Shown: positions 17,868-26,303 of the stretch, piece by piece
Position numbering within the stretch: position 1 is the stretch's first letter
Layout: the number at the start of each line of letters is the position of its first letter
Translations under genes and position numbers: made by a program
Notes under the pieces: generated by a model
Told to the model about the DNA's origin: nothing
Seen by the model: only the letters and a program-made list of their open reading frames with translations
Databases searched by the model: none
Assembly (NCBI RefSeq): GCF_030731045.1
Contig: NZ_JAVALS010000012.1
Span: 23,217-87,216, forward strand
Direction of reading: 5' to 3'
Source of the DNA: Arthrobacter horti
GTDB taxonomy: Bacteria > Actinomycetota > Actinomycetes > Actinomycetales > Micrococcaceae
Length of the DNA: 64,000 bases

Positions 17868-18551
17868 TCAGTCGAACCCAGCCCAGCCCTGCATGAACAG
17901 TCCCCGCTGGGGAAGCCAGAAATCCCCCAGCCGGTCCTGGACCGCCAGACGGGCCGGGGTGCCCAGGTCCTGCCCGCGCAGGCTCGCCCGGGAATCCCTG
18001 ATGACCCACACCCGGCGCGGGCCCATCGTGTACTGGTTCCCGTTGGGAGTCTTGCCGGACAGGCTCATGCGCCCTGCGGCGAACAGGCTCCCGGCCATGA
18101 CGCCCATGACCCGGGAGAACAGGGACCCCCGCCACCAGCCCGCCGGGATGACCGGGCACACGGCGGACATCAGGGCGCTCACGGCCGAGGTGCCGAGGTC
18201 GAGTTCCCAGCTCAGATCCCACGGTGCGGCCACGCTCACCACCAGCACGGACGGCGAGTGCCAGTGGAGCCGGATTTCCGTCTGCTCCGCCGCCCGGAGC
18301 GCGGAACTGAAGTAGCGGGGGCACGCCAGGTCACCGGGGACGGTGGTGAGGATGGTCCATTGGCCGTCCGGCTCGCGCATCCAGAGGGAGTCGTAACCGG
18401 CACCGAGCGTGGAGGCCGGGAAGTGGCGCAACGCCAGGAGATACCCGGAGGAGAAGGGCAATGCCACCACTCCGTACCCGGCGAAGCGGTCGTCCTGTCC
18501 GGGAGGCAGTACGGCCACATCGGAACGCCGGGCCATGAACCGCGGTTCCAT
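17868..18551 (-). CDS. Protein of unknown function inside the nitrate cluster
   Basis: A 227-aa soluble-looking protein that I cannot place in a family. It is rich in Trp and Phe (WMREPDGQWTILTTVP, APWDLSWELDLG, DFWLPQRGLFMQGWAGFD), suggesting a beta-rich fold. One mildly hydrophobic stretch lies near residues 145-165. It is convergent to the reductase gene (30-base gap) and separated from nirD by a strong terminator, so it is probably transcribed alone. Confidence 0.62.
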   Translation of the reverse strand: MEPRFMARRSDVAVLPPGQDDRFAGYGVVALPFSSGYLLALRHFPASTLGAGYDSLWMREPDGQWTILTTVPGDLACPRYFSSALRAAEQTEIRLHWHSPSVLVVSVAAPWDLSWELDLGTSAVSALMSAVCPVIPAGWWRGSLFSRVMGVMAGSLFAAGRMSLSGKTPNGNQYTMGPRRVWVIRDSRASLRGQDLGTPARLAVQDRLGDFWLPQRGLFMQGWAGFD

Positions 18552-18576
18552 GTCTGGATTTTACTCCGTGGGAACG

Positions 18577-18608
18577 CCGGAAGACCCGGCCGGAGCCGGG
18601 TCTTCCGG
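18577..18608 (-). terminator. Strong hairpin terminator after nirD
   Basis: A perfect 14-bp stem (CCGGAAGACCCGGC at 18577-18590 with 18595-18608) and a 4-base loop lie 15 bases past the nirD stop; the minus-strand sequence downstream has only a short T/A-rich part. Confidence 0.75.
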
Positions 18609-18622
18609 GACGGAAACCGCTA

Positions 18623-19021
18623 CTAGGCGGCCACCTGGATCTCGTCACCCACCACGCGGGTGGGGAAGGCCGCCAGGGACGAGCCGGCGCCGTCCAGGCA
18701 CGCGCCGTCGGACAACCGGTACACCTGCTTGTGCAGCGGAGAGGCGATGGTGGCCTGCCCGGCCCGCGAACCCACGATGCCGCGGGCCATGACGTGGGCG
18801 CCGGTGACGGGGTCCCGCTGCTCCACCGCGTACACCGCTCCGGAGGACAGGAGGAAGAGGGCCACCTGACGGCCCTCCACCAGAGCGGCCTCGCCCCAAT
18901 CGGGTTCGAGGTCCTGCACCCGGCACACGGAGTGCCAGGAGGTCACGGCCGGGTCCACGGAGCCGGCCACGCCGGGGAATGACGGGATGCCGACGAGTTC
19001 TGGAATGGCTGTGCTGGTCAT
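18623..19021 (-). CDS. nirD: Nitrite reductase (NADH) small subunit NirD
   Basis: A 132-aa Rieske-like protein. The NirD fold is recognised from WHSVCRVQDLEPDWGEAALVEGRQVALF, VYAVEQRDPVTGAHVMARGIVGSRAG and SPLHKQVYRLSDGACLD. Like other NirD proteins it lacks the full Rieske Cys/His cluster ligands. It partners NirB in reducing nitrite to ammonium. ATG 19021 with GGAGGT upstream is preferred to the longer frame. Unusually, it is divergent from nirB rather than downstream of it. Confidence 0.92.
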   Translation of the reverse strand: MTSTAIPELVGIPSFPGVAGSVDPAVTSWHSVCRVQDLEPDWGEAALVEGRQVALFLLSSGAVYAVEQRDPVTGAHVMARGIVGSRAGQATIASPLHKQVYRLSDGACLDGAGSSLAAFPTRVVGDEIQVAA

Positions 19022-19100
19022 ACCTCCACCGTACGGAGCGGGCCGTTTCGCCCGGGTTTTTCCTGTGTCACGGGAAGGTAAAACCCGCCTCACCGTGCCG

Positions 19101-19176
19101 GAAACATGCCTGTGACGATCATGTCAACGCCCCGTTACACACGGGCAACTGAGGCGAAACGGCGGCTTTCTAGGCT
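19101..19176. promoter_or_regulatory. Six-half-site GlnR-like operator array between nirD and nirB
   Basis: GAAAC (19101), GTGAC (19112), GTCAA (19123), GTTAC (19134), GCAAC (19145) and GAAAC (19156) follow each other with exactly six bases between, an 11-bp period over 60 bp. This matches the gTnAC-N6-GaAAC arrangement of GlnR sites. Ten bases after the last GAAAC is TAGGCT (19171-19176), a likely -10 for nirB; sites nearer 19101 could serve nirD. Which regulator binds is inferred, not shown. Confidence 0.65.
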
Positions 19177-19205
19177 GGATTCACCCCCATCAGAGAGGAA
19201 CGGAC

Positions 19206-21863
19206 ATGAGCGTACGTAGCACCCCGGAGGGCACACTGGCCGGCACCCCGGCCGGCACCCGACGGATCGTCGTCGTCGGCGGAGGTCCAGCGGCCCACCG
19301 CTTCGTGGAGGCCATGGCCGCCCGCGGCCTGGACGGCCGCTCACTCACGGTCCTCTCCGAGGAGAATTACCTGCCGTATGACCGCGTGAACCTCGGCAAG
19401 GCCCTGACCGGTCACGCGGACCTCACCCTCGGCGATCCCTCCTTCTGGGCGGACGAGCGGGTGAGCCTGCGGCTCGGCTCGCGGGCCGTCCGTCTGGACC
19501 TCGACGCCCGCACCGTGCACACCCGGGACGGCGCGGAACACCCGTACGACGAGCTTGTGCTCGCCACCGGCTCGGACGCCGCCCCGCTCCCCTTCCCGGG
19601 CGCAGCTTCCGCCCACGTCTACCGCACCCTGGACGACGTGCACGGGCTCAAGCGAGCGCTCACCCTCCTGTCCCGTTCCCTCGGGCGCAAGCCCCACGTC
19701 GTCGTCATCGGCGGAGGCCTGCTCGGCATCGAGGCCGCCGCCGGCGCCCTCGAACTCGGTGCAGAGTCCTCCGTGGTAAACCGCAGCGGCTGGCTCATGA
19801 ATGCCCAGCTCGACGAGGGCGCCGGCCAGGCGCTCGGCCGCCTGATCGCGGGCCAGGGCTTCGCCGTGCACACCGGCACTGCGCCATCAGCGGTGCTGAC
19901 GGACGACGACGGCGCGGTCACCGGCGTCGAGCTTGCCGACGGCCGGGTGCTCCCCGCCGACCTCGTGGTCGCCGCCGTGGGCATCCGCCCACGCGATGAG
20001 CTCGCCCGCCGGGCCAATGAGGACGCCCTGGCCGGCGGCGGCGCCGCACCGTTCAGCGTGGGCCCGCGAGGCGGCGTCGTGATCTCCGAGGACTGCTCCA
20101 CTGGTGTTCCCCGTGTCTGGGCGGTGGGCGAGGTGGCCAGTTTCGGCGGTGAGTGCGTGGGCCTGGTGGCCCCCGCGAACGCCATGGCGGAGGTGGTGGC
20201 GGACCGGCTGCACGGCGGGTCCGCGGCGTTCCCCGGCTTCGACACGGCCACCAAGCTCAAGCTCTCCGGCGTGGACGTGGCGAGCTTCGGCGACGCCTTC
20301 GCCGCCACGCCCGGCGCCCTGGAGATCGTCTACGCGGACCCGGCCCGCGGCGTCTACCAGAAGGTGGTCACCACGGATGACGCCCGGACCCTCCTAGGCG
20401 GCATCTTCGTGGGCGATGCGGCGCCCTACCAGGGGCTGCGGCCCCTGCTGGGCCGTGAGCTCCCGGCCGAACCCGGTGCCTTCCTCACCGCCGCCGGCGG
20501 AGGCTCCGCTCCGGAGACGGAGCTGCCGGACGACGCCGTCCTGTGCTCCTGCAACAACGTCACGGCCGGGGCCATCCGGGACGCCGTGGGCGGCTGCGGG
20601 GCGTGCGAGGGCTCGGCGCCCGTGCAGGAACTCGGCGAGCTGAAGGGGTGCACCCGGGCCGGGACGCAGTGCGGTTCCTGCGTGCCGATGCTCAAGAAGC
20701 TCCTGGAGAAGGAACTGACCACGGCCGGCGTGACCGTCTCCAAGGCCCTGTGCGAACACTTCGCGCTGTCCCGCCAGGAGCTCTTCGACGCCATCCGGGT
20801 CCTGCAGCTCACCTCCTTCGAGGAGGTGCTGCACCGTTACGGCAGCGGCGCGGGCTGCGACATCTGCAAGCCGACCGTCGCCAACATCCTGGCCAGCCAA
20901 AACAGCGCCTACGTCCTGGACGCCGGCCGCGGCACACTGCAGGACACCAATGACCGCGCTCTGGCGAACATGCAGAAGGACGGCAGCTACTCGGTGGTCC
21001 CGCGCATCCCCGGCGGCGAGATCACGCCGGAGAAGCTCGCCGTGATCGCCTCCGTGGCGCAGCAGTACGGGCTCTACACCAAGATCACCGGCGGCCAGCG
21101 CATCGACCTCTTCGGAGCCCGCCTGGAACAGCTTCCGGAGATCTGGAAGATCCTCATCGACGCGGGTATGGAGTCCGGCCAGGCGTACGGCAAGAGCCTG
21201 CGCACCGTGAAGAGCTGCGTCGGGTCCACCTGGTGCCGCTACGGGGTCCAGGACTCGGTGAGCATGGCGATCCGGCTCGAGCTGCGCTACCGCGGCCTGC
21301 GGAGCCCGCACAAGCTCAAGCTGGGCGTCTCCGGCTGCGCCCGCGAATGCGCGGAGGCCCGCGGCAAGGACGTGGGCGTCATCGCCACGGCCGACGGCTG
21401 GAATCTGTACGTGGGCGGTAACGGCGGTGCCACCCCCTCGCACGCCCAGCTGCTGGCGCAGGGCCTGGATGACGAGACCCTCATCCGCTACATCGACCGC
21501 TATTTCATGTACTACATCCGCACCGCGGACCGCCTCCAGCGCACCGCCCGCTGGCAGGAGGAGCTGGACGGCGGTCTGGAGCAGGTGCGCCGGGTGGTGC
21601 TGGAGGACTCGCTCGGCATCGCCGCGGAACTGGAGGACGCCATGGCCCGGCACGTGGACTCCTATGAGGACGAGTGGGCGGCCACCCTGAAGGACCCGGA
21701 GCGCCTGCGCCGCTTCCGTGCCTTCGTCAACGCCCCGGACACGGCGGACGACTCGATCGTCCACGTCAGCGAACGCGAACAGATCCGCCCCGCCACGGAC
21801 CCCGAGCGGGTCCTGCTCGGGGCGACCATCCCGGTGCGCGGCACGGAAGGGGACCTGCGATGA
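19206..21863 (+). CDS. nirB: Nitrite reductase (NADH) large subunit NirB
   Basis: An 885-aa cytoplasmic enzyme reducing nitrite to ammonium with NADH. Order: FAD motif RIVVVGGGPAAHRFVEAM (about residue 20), NAD motif VVVIGGGLLGIEAAAGAL (about 175), a BFD-like [2Fe-2S] region with CSCNN...CGSC (about 445-500), a second Cys pair CDICKP near 560, then the ferredoxin half-domains and siroheme/[4Fe-4S] motif CVGSTWCRYG ... GVSGCARECAEARGKD (about 675-725). Length is normal. GAGAGGAA lies upstream of ATG 19206. It overlaps the methyltransferase gene by ATGA, coupling enzyme and cofactor synthesis. Confidence 0.95.
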   Translation: MSVRSTPEGTLAGTPAGTRRIVVVGGGPAAHRFVEAMAARGLDGRSLTVLSEENYLPYDRVNLGKALTGHADLTLGDPSFWADERVSLRLGSRAVRLDLDARTVHTRDGAEHPYDELVLATGSDAAPLPFPGAASAHVYRTLDDVHGLKRALTLLSRSLGRKPHVVVIGGGLLGIEAAAGALELGAESSVVNRSGWLMNAQLDEGAGQALGRLIAGQGFAVHTGTAPSAVLTDDDGAVTGVELADGRVLPADLVVAAVGIRPRDELARRANEDALAGGGAAPFSVGPRGGVVISEDCSTGVPRVWAVGEVASFGGECVGLVAPANAMAEVVADRLHGGSAAFPGFDTATKLKLSGVDVASFGDAFAATPGALEIVYADPARGVYQKVVTTDDARTLLGGIFVGDAAPYQGLRPLLGRELPAEPGAFLTAAGGGSAPETELPDDAVLCSCNNVTAGAIRDAVGGCGACEGSAPVQELGELKGCTRAGTQCGSCVPMLKKLLEKELTTAGVTVSKALCEHFALSRQELFDAIRVLQLTSFEEVLHRYGSGAGCDICKPTVANILASQNSAYVLDAGRGTLQDTNDRALANMQKDGSYSVVPRIPGGEITPEKLAVIASVAQQYGLYTKITGGQRIDLFGARLEQLPEIWKILIDAGMESGQAYGKSLRTVKSCVGSTWCRYGVQDSVSMAIRLELRYRGLRSPHKLKLGVSGCARECAEARGKDVGVIATADGWNLYVGGNGGATPSHAQLLAQGLDDETLIRYIDRYFMYYIRTADRLQRTARWQEELDGGLEQVRRVVLEDSLGIAAELEDAMARHVDSYEDEWAATLKDPERLRRFRAFVNAPDTADDSIVHVSEREQIRPATDPERVLLGATIPVRGTEGDLR

Positions 21864-22903
21864 TGCTGGAACTCAGCCTGGAGGGACTGAACGTCCTGCT
21901 CCTAGGCGAGCCCGGTGCCACGCGCCAGGCGCTGGCCCGCTACCGGCGGGAGGGCGCCGTCGTGGCCCACTTAGCCTCCCCGGCCGCCTTCCTGCGCGCC
22001 GGGCTGCCGGGCCGCGTGAGCCTGGTGGCCGTCGTCGCGCCGTCCGTGCGGCCGGGCGCCGGAGGGCGCGTGCACGACGGCGTGTGGCAGGGCATCGTGG
22101 ACCACTACCGCGCCGCCGGGGTGCCGGTGGTGCGGGAACCGGCCGCGGGATCCCGCGGCGTCGTGACGCTGGTGGGCGGCGGCTGCGGTGCAGAAGGGCT
22201 GCTCACCCGGGACGCCCTGGACGCCCTCCGGGACGCGGATGTGGTCCTCTACGACCGGCTCGGCCCCTGGGAGTCCCTGCCCGCGCTCAGCACGGCCGAA
22301 CTGGTGGACGTCGGGAAGCTGCCCGGCCATCACAAGGTGCCACAGGAGGAGATCAACGCCTTGCTCGTGGAACAGGCCCGGGCCGGCGCCAATGTGGTGC
22401 GGCTCAAGGGCGGGGACCCGTACGTGTTCGGCCGTGGGAGCGAGGAACTGGATGCCTGCACGGCCGCGAACGTGCCCGTCCGGGTGGTTTCCGGCGTGAG
22501 CAGCGCGATCGCGGTCCCGGCGGCCGCGGGCATCCCGGTGACCCAGCGCGGCGTGAGCCATTGCTTCACCGTGATCTCCGGCCATGCGCCGCTCTCCTCC
22601 GCCGAGCATGCGCACCTGGCCGGCCTCGGCGGCACGCTGGTGGTGCTCATGGGGGTGGCGAATCTGCCGCATCTGGCGGCGGGACTCCGGCGCGCCGGGA
22701 TGGCGAACTCCACGCCGCTCGCCGTCATAGAACGAGGTCACCATGTGGACCAGCGCGTGACCCTGACAGAATTGGGCCGGGCCGAGCGGGACACCGCCGG
22801 CTGCGGCAACCCGGCCGTGATCGTGATCGGCGACGTCGTCCGGCAGGCCCCGGACTCCGGAGCCCGGCTGGTGGCCCACGCCACGGCCGTGGACACCGCA
22901 TGA
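21860..22903 (+). CDS. cobA: Uroporphyrinogen-III C-methyltransferase with degenerate N-terminal domain
   Basis: A 347-aa protein. Residues from about 105 form a complete SUMT domain: VTLVGGGCGAEGLLTRDAL, DVVLYDRLG, VRLKGGDPYVFGRGSEE, and GIPVTQRG, which methylates uroporphyrinogen III to precorrin-2 using SAM, towards the siroheme of NirB. The first 105 residues resemble a shortened precorrin-2 dehydrogenase (CysG-N/MET8-like) domain; the NAD loop is only LLLGEPGATRQAL, lacking the usual GGG, so that activity is doubtful. No ferrochelatase gene is in this window. Coupled to nirB and nnaR by ATGA overlaps at both ends. Confidence 0.9.
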   Translation: MMLELSLEGLNVLLLGEPGATRQALARYRREGAVVAHLASPAAFLRAGLPGRVSLVAVVAPSVRPGAGGRVHDGVWQGIVDHYRAAGVPVVREPAAGSRGVVTLVGGGCGAEGLLTRDALDALRDADVVLYDRLGPWESLPALSTAELVDVGKLPGHHKVPQEEINALLVEQARAGANVVRLKGGDPYVFGRGSEELDACTAANVPVRVVSGVSSAIAVPAAAGIPVTQRGVSHCFTVISGHAPLSSAEHAHLAGLGGTLVVLMGVANLPHLAAGLRRAGMANSTPLAVIERGHHVDQRVTLTELGRAERDTAGCGNPAVIVIGDVVRQAPDSGARLVAHATAVDTA

Positions 22904-24066
22904 CCGCTCAGGCACTCCGACGACAGGACAGCATGGACAGCAGCACTCCCCCGCCCGCCGCAGCGGAGCCCTCCCTGAAGGGGTTCACGATCGGCGTGAC
23001 CTCGCACCGCCGCTCCGAGGACCTCATCCAGGCTCTGGAGCGCCGCGGCGCTCAGGTGCTGCACGCTCCTGCCCTGGCGATCGCGCCAGTGGAGCAGGAC
23101 GTGGAACTGATCGCGGACACCGCGCGCGTCATCGACGCCCGGCCCGAGCTGTGCCTCGTGACCACGGCATACGGGGTGCGGCGCTGGCTGGAGGTGGCGG
23201 ACGCCGCGGGGCTCGGCGAAGACCTGCAGGAGACCTTGTCCGCCTGCTCGCTGTACGTCCGTGGCCCCAAGGCCCGCGGCGCCGTGCGGGCCGCCGGACT
23301 GGCGGACGTGGGCATCTCCCATGACGAGACCACCGCCACGCTCGTGGACCTGGTGCTCGCCGACGCGGGCGGGCGCCTGGACGGCCAGCGGGTGGTCATG
23401 CAGCTGCACGGCTACACCGACACCACCCAGCTGGACCGCCTGCGCGACGCCGGCGCGGAGCTCCTCACGGTGACCCCCTACCGCTGGGTGGCGCCGGAGG
23501 GAGGCGAACGGCTGGAGGCGTTGATCGAGGCCGTGTGCGACGGCGCGGTGGACGTCGTGACATTCACCAGTGCCCCCGCGGTGGACGCCCTCTTCAGCCG
23601 CGCCCACGAGATGGGCCGCCACGCGGAGCTCCTCGCGGCGTTCCGGAACCGGGCGGCCACGGCCGCCGTCGGGCCCGTCACCGCGGCTCCCCTGGAGGCC
23701 GCCGGCCTGAGCCCGTGGATCCCGGACCGCTTCCGGATGGGTGCGATGGTCAAGCTCGTGACGGACAATCTGCTCCGCCGGCAGGTCCGGACCCTCAGCA
23801 CCGCGTGCGGGCTCGTGGAATTGCGCGGGCGCTCCGTTCTGGTGGCCGGGACCGAGGTGTCCCTGACCCCCACGGCGCTCCTGCTCCTCCGCGCTCTGTT
23901 CGAAGTGGGCGGCGCCGTGGTCACCCGGGAGACCCTGGCCGGGCTCCTGTCCCAGGACGGCCCGGGCCACGCCCTGGACACCGCGGTGAACCGGCTCCGC
24001 TCCGCGCTCCCGGACGGGAGCCTGGTCCAGACCGTGGTGAAGCGCGGATACCGACTGCGGGTCTGA
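22900..24066 (+). CDS. nnaR: NnaR: uroporphyrinogen-III synthase-like protein fused to winged-helix DNA-binding domain
   Basis: A 388-aa two-domain protein. Residues about 25-285 are HemD-like (GFTIGVTSHRRSEDLIQALERRGAQV, LYVRGPKARGAVRAAG, VVTFTSAPAVDALF); residues about 300-388 form an OmpR/PhoB-type winged helix (VSLTPTALLLLRALFEVGGAVVTRE, LDTAVNRLRSALPDG, VVKRGYRLRV). This matches NnaR of Streptomyces and mycobacteria (Rv0260c type), a known activator of nitrate/nitrite assimilation. Start ATG 22900 overlaps the cobA stop. It probably controls the surrounding operon; whether the HemD half is still enzymatic is open. Confidence 0.88.
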   Translation: MTAQALRRQDSMDSSTPPPAAAEPSLKGFTIGVTSHRRSEDLIQALERRGAQVLHAPALAIAPVEQDVELIADTARVIDARPELCLVTTAYGVRRWLEVADAAGLGEDLQETLSACSLYVRGPKARGAVRAAGLADVGISHDETTATLVDLVLADAGGRLDGQRVVMQLHGYTDTTQLDRLRDAGAELLTVTPYRWVAPEGGERLEALIEAVCDGAVDVVTFTSAPAVDALFSRAHEMGRHAELLAAFRNRAATAAVGPVTAAPLEAAGLSPWIPDRFRMGAMVKLVTDNLLRRQVRTLSTACGLVELRGRSVLVAGTEVSLTPTALLLLRALFEVGGAVVTRETLAGLLSQDGPGHALDTAVNRLRSALPDGSLVQTVVKRGYRLRV

Positions 24067-24071
24067 CGCAG

Positions 24072-24128
24072 TGAGTGCTCAGTTGTGGCGGCATTCTCCG
24101 CCGGGACGTCGCCACAACTGAGCAGTCA
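24072..24128. repeat. Long intergenic palindrome, family A, copy 1
   Basis: TGCTCAGTTGTGGCG (24076-24090) pairs perfectly with 24110-24124, with an imperfect outer extension. The right arm read in reverse matches the palindrome at 35583-35651 in 22 of 25 bases. It begins 5 bases after the nnaR stop, between convergent nnaR and tRNA-Asn copy 2. Possible bidirectional terminator or dispersed repeat. Confidence 0.75.
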
Positions 24129-24145
24129 ACGCCGCTGGCAGGCAA

Positions 24146-24190
24146 AGAAAAACCCCTGGTCAGCGGCGTGATTTCCGCCGACCAGGGGTT
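24146..24190 (-). terminator. Rho-independent terminator of tRNA-Asn copy 2
   Basis: An 11-bp stem (AACCCCTGGTC at 24151-24161 with 24180-24190) followed on the minus strand by TTTTTCTTT. Same stem as the terminator after copy 1. Confidence 0.87.
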
Positions 24191-24196
24191 CAGTTG

Positions 24197-24269
24197 CTCC
24201 TCCTGCTGGACTTGAACCAGCAACCCTTCGATTAACAGTCGAATGCTCTGCCAATTGAGCTAAGGAGGA
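24197..24269 (-). tRNA. tRNA-Asn (GTT), copy 2
   Basis: Base-for-base identical to the 11387-11459 gene, with the same GTT anticodon, no encoded CCA and a matching downstream terminator. Same orientation, 12.8 kb away. Confidence 0.96.
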
Positions 24270-24345
24270 TCGCGAAGCGGGTATAACTTTACCAGAGCCT
24301 GGACGGAAGCTGAAATCGGTGTCTCTTCGCCTCCGCCGGAACCGC

Positions 24346-26247
24346 TCAAGCGTTCTGCCGCAACGAGCGCCGCTGCATCTCCAGACCCAGCAACTGCCGG
24401 TTCAGATCCTGCACCACGGCGGGGTCCGCGTCGACGCCCATACGCTGCAACTGACCCAGCAGATCCGCCTTCTGGCGCGTGATGTCGAGTTCGAACAGCC
24501 GGGCCAGGATGTCGCGGCAGGCGCGCCGCAGAGCCTCCTCATCGGCCGCGGGAATCATCGCCACGGCCAGTTCGGACACCAGCGCCCTCAGCGGCTCCGG
24601 CACCTCTTCCCGCACGGCCTCCACCCAGCTCACCGGGTCTCCCGTCCGCGCCGTGCCAACCGCGCGGATCGCCGTGTGGACCGCTTGGTACGCGGGCACC
24701 ACGAAATGCATGGCCGCGAACGGCGGCCAGTGCGCGTCGTCGAGCACCTGTGGCTGCTGCAGCGCCACCTCCAGCGCCTGGCGCTCCATGGCGGCCGCCG
24801 GATCCTTCGGGTCCGGGCGGCTGTACAGCGGAGTCTCCGGCTCGGCAGGGCTGCCGGGCTCCTCCCGGAACGACGGCGACGAATCGCCGCCGCGCGACGA
24901 CAGCCCACCGCTGCCGCGTCGGATGGCGGCCTGAACGCTCCGGGAGACGTCCTCCATGGTCATTCCCAGCCAGCCGGCCAGTTCACGCGTGTACGCCGGG
25001 CGCAGGGAGCTGTCCCTGATCTGGGCGACGATGGGCGCAGCCTCGCGCAGCGCCGCGACGCGGCCCTCCACGGTGTTCAGATCGTGCTTCTTCAGGCCCA
25101 CACGGATGGCGAACTCGAAGAGCGGACGGCGGCTGTCGATGAGGTCCTTGACCGCCTGGTCCCCCCGGTGCTGCCGCAGCTCACACGGATCGGCCCCGCT
25201 CGGTTCCACGGCCACATAGGTCTGCGCGACGAAGCGCTGGTCCTCCGCGAAGGCGCGCAGTGCGGCCTTCTGGCCCGCGGCGTCGCCGTCGAAGGTGAAG
25301 ACCACCTCGCCGCCGGAGCCGTCATCGGAGAGCAGCCGGCGGACGATCTTGATGTGGTCCCCGCCGAACGCCGTGCCACAAGTGGCCACGGCCGTGCCGA
25401 CCCCGGCCAGGTGACAGGCCATCACGTCCGTGTAGCCCTCCACCACCACCAGTTGGCGGGACTTCACGATCTCCCGCTTGGCCTGGTCGATGCCGTAGAG
25501 GACCTGGGACTTCTTGTAGAGCGGGGTCTCCGGGGTGTTGAGGTACTTGGGGCCTTTGTCGTCCTCGAAGAGCTTGCGGGCGCCGAAGCCGATGACGTCC
25601 CCGGTGATGTCCTTGATGGGCCAGATGAGGCGGCCACGGAAGCGGTCGTACATCCGGGTGGTCCCCTCACGGCTGGAGAACATGCCGGTCTGGACCAGTT
25701 CCTCGTCCCGGAAGCCCTTGGTGCGCAGGTGGCCCAGGAGGCCGTCCCAGCCTTGCGGGGCGAAGCCGACGCCGAACTGTTCGGCGGCGTTGCGGTCGAA
25801 GCCGCGCTCGGCCAGGAAGCGGCGGCCCTCGATGGCGCCGGGGGTCAGGAGCTGGGCGGTGAAGAACTCCGCGGCGATCTTGTGTGCATCCAGCAGACGC
25901 TGCCGCTTGCCCACGTCTTCGCGCCGCGGTCCGCTCCCGCCGTCCTCATAGCGCAGTTCGATGCCGACGCGGGCCGCGAGCTTCTCCACGGTCTCGGTGA
26001 AGGAGAGGTGGTCCATCTTCTGCACGAAGGAGATGACGTCGCCGCTCTCACCGCAGCCGAAGCAGTGGTAGGTGCCTACCTGGGGGCGCACGTGGAAGCT
26101 GGGGCTGCGCTCATCGTGGAAGGGGCACAGGCCCTTGAATGAGCCGATCCCGGCGCCACGGAGCGTGACGTAGCCGTCCACCACTTCCTTGATGTCGGTG
26201 CGCTGGCGGACCGTCTCGATGTCTTCCCGTTTGATCAGCCCAGCCAC
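24346..26247 (-). CDS. dnaG: DNA primase DnaG
   Basis: A 633-aa replication primase. The N-terminal zinc finger is clear ([15 protein letters not shown]...YHCFGCG, about residues 40-65); the TOPRIM core carries [10 protein letters not shown] near residue 265 and TFDGDAAG near 315 for metal binding; the RNA polymerase domain lies between. The C-terminal third is the DnaB-helicase-interaction region, with an acidic/Ser-rich linker near 450-490. It synthesises RNA primers at the fork. Dgt is encoded 56 bases upstream on the same strand. Confidence 0.97.
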   Translation of the reverse strand: MAGLIKREDIETVRQRTDIKEVVDGYVTLRGAGIGSFKGLCPFHDERSPSFHVRPQVGTYHCFGCGESGDVISFVQKMDHLSFTETVEKLAARVGIELRYEDGGSGPRREDVGKRQRLLDAHKIAAEFFTAQLLTPGAIEGRRFLAERGFDRNAAEQFGVGFAPQGWDGLLGHLRTKGFRDEELVQTGMFSSREGTTRMYDRFRGRLIWPIKDITGDVIGFGARKLFEDDKGPKYLNTPETPLYKKSQVLYGIDQAKREIVKSRQLVVVEGYTDVMACHLAGVGTAVATCGTAFGGDHIKIVRRLLSDDGSGGEVVFTFDGDAAGQKAALRAFAEDQRFVAQTYVAVEPSGADPCELRQHRGDQAVKDLIDSRRPLFEFAIRVGLKKHDLNTVEGRVAALREAAPIVAQIRDSSLRPAYTRELAGWLGMTMEDVSRSVQAAIRRGSGGLSSRGGDSSPSFREEPGSPAEPETPLYSRPDPKDPAAAMERQALEVALQQPQVLDDAHWPPFAAMHFVVPAYQAVHTAIRAVGTARTGDPVSWVEAVREEVPEPLRALVSELAVAMIPAADEEALRRACRDILARLFELDITRQKADLLGQLQRMGVDADPAVVQDLNRQLLGLEMQRRSLRQNA

Positions 26248-26303
26248 ATCACCATCCTATGACTCCGTGGCAAATCGGCAGGTGGCCACGGCCACCCTGT
26301 GGA

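Noticed and set aside
24319..26142. 607-aa plus-strand frame opposite dnaG
   Set aside because: Shadow of dnaG; composition is His/Arg/Gly/Ala rich and no domain is seen.
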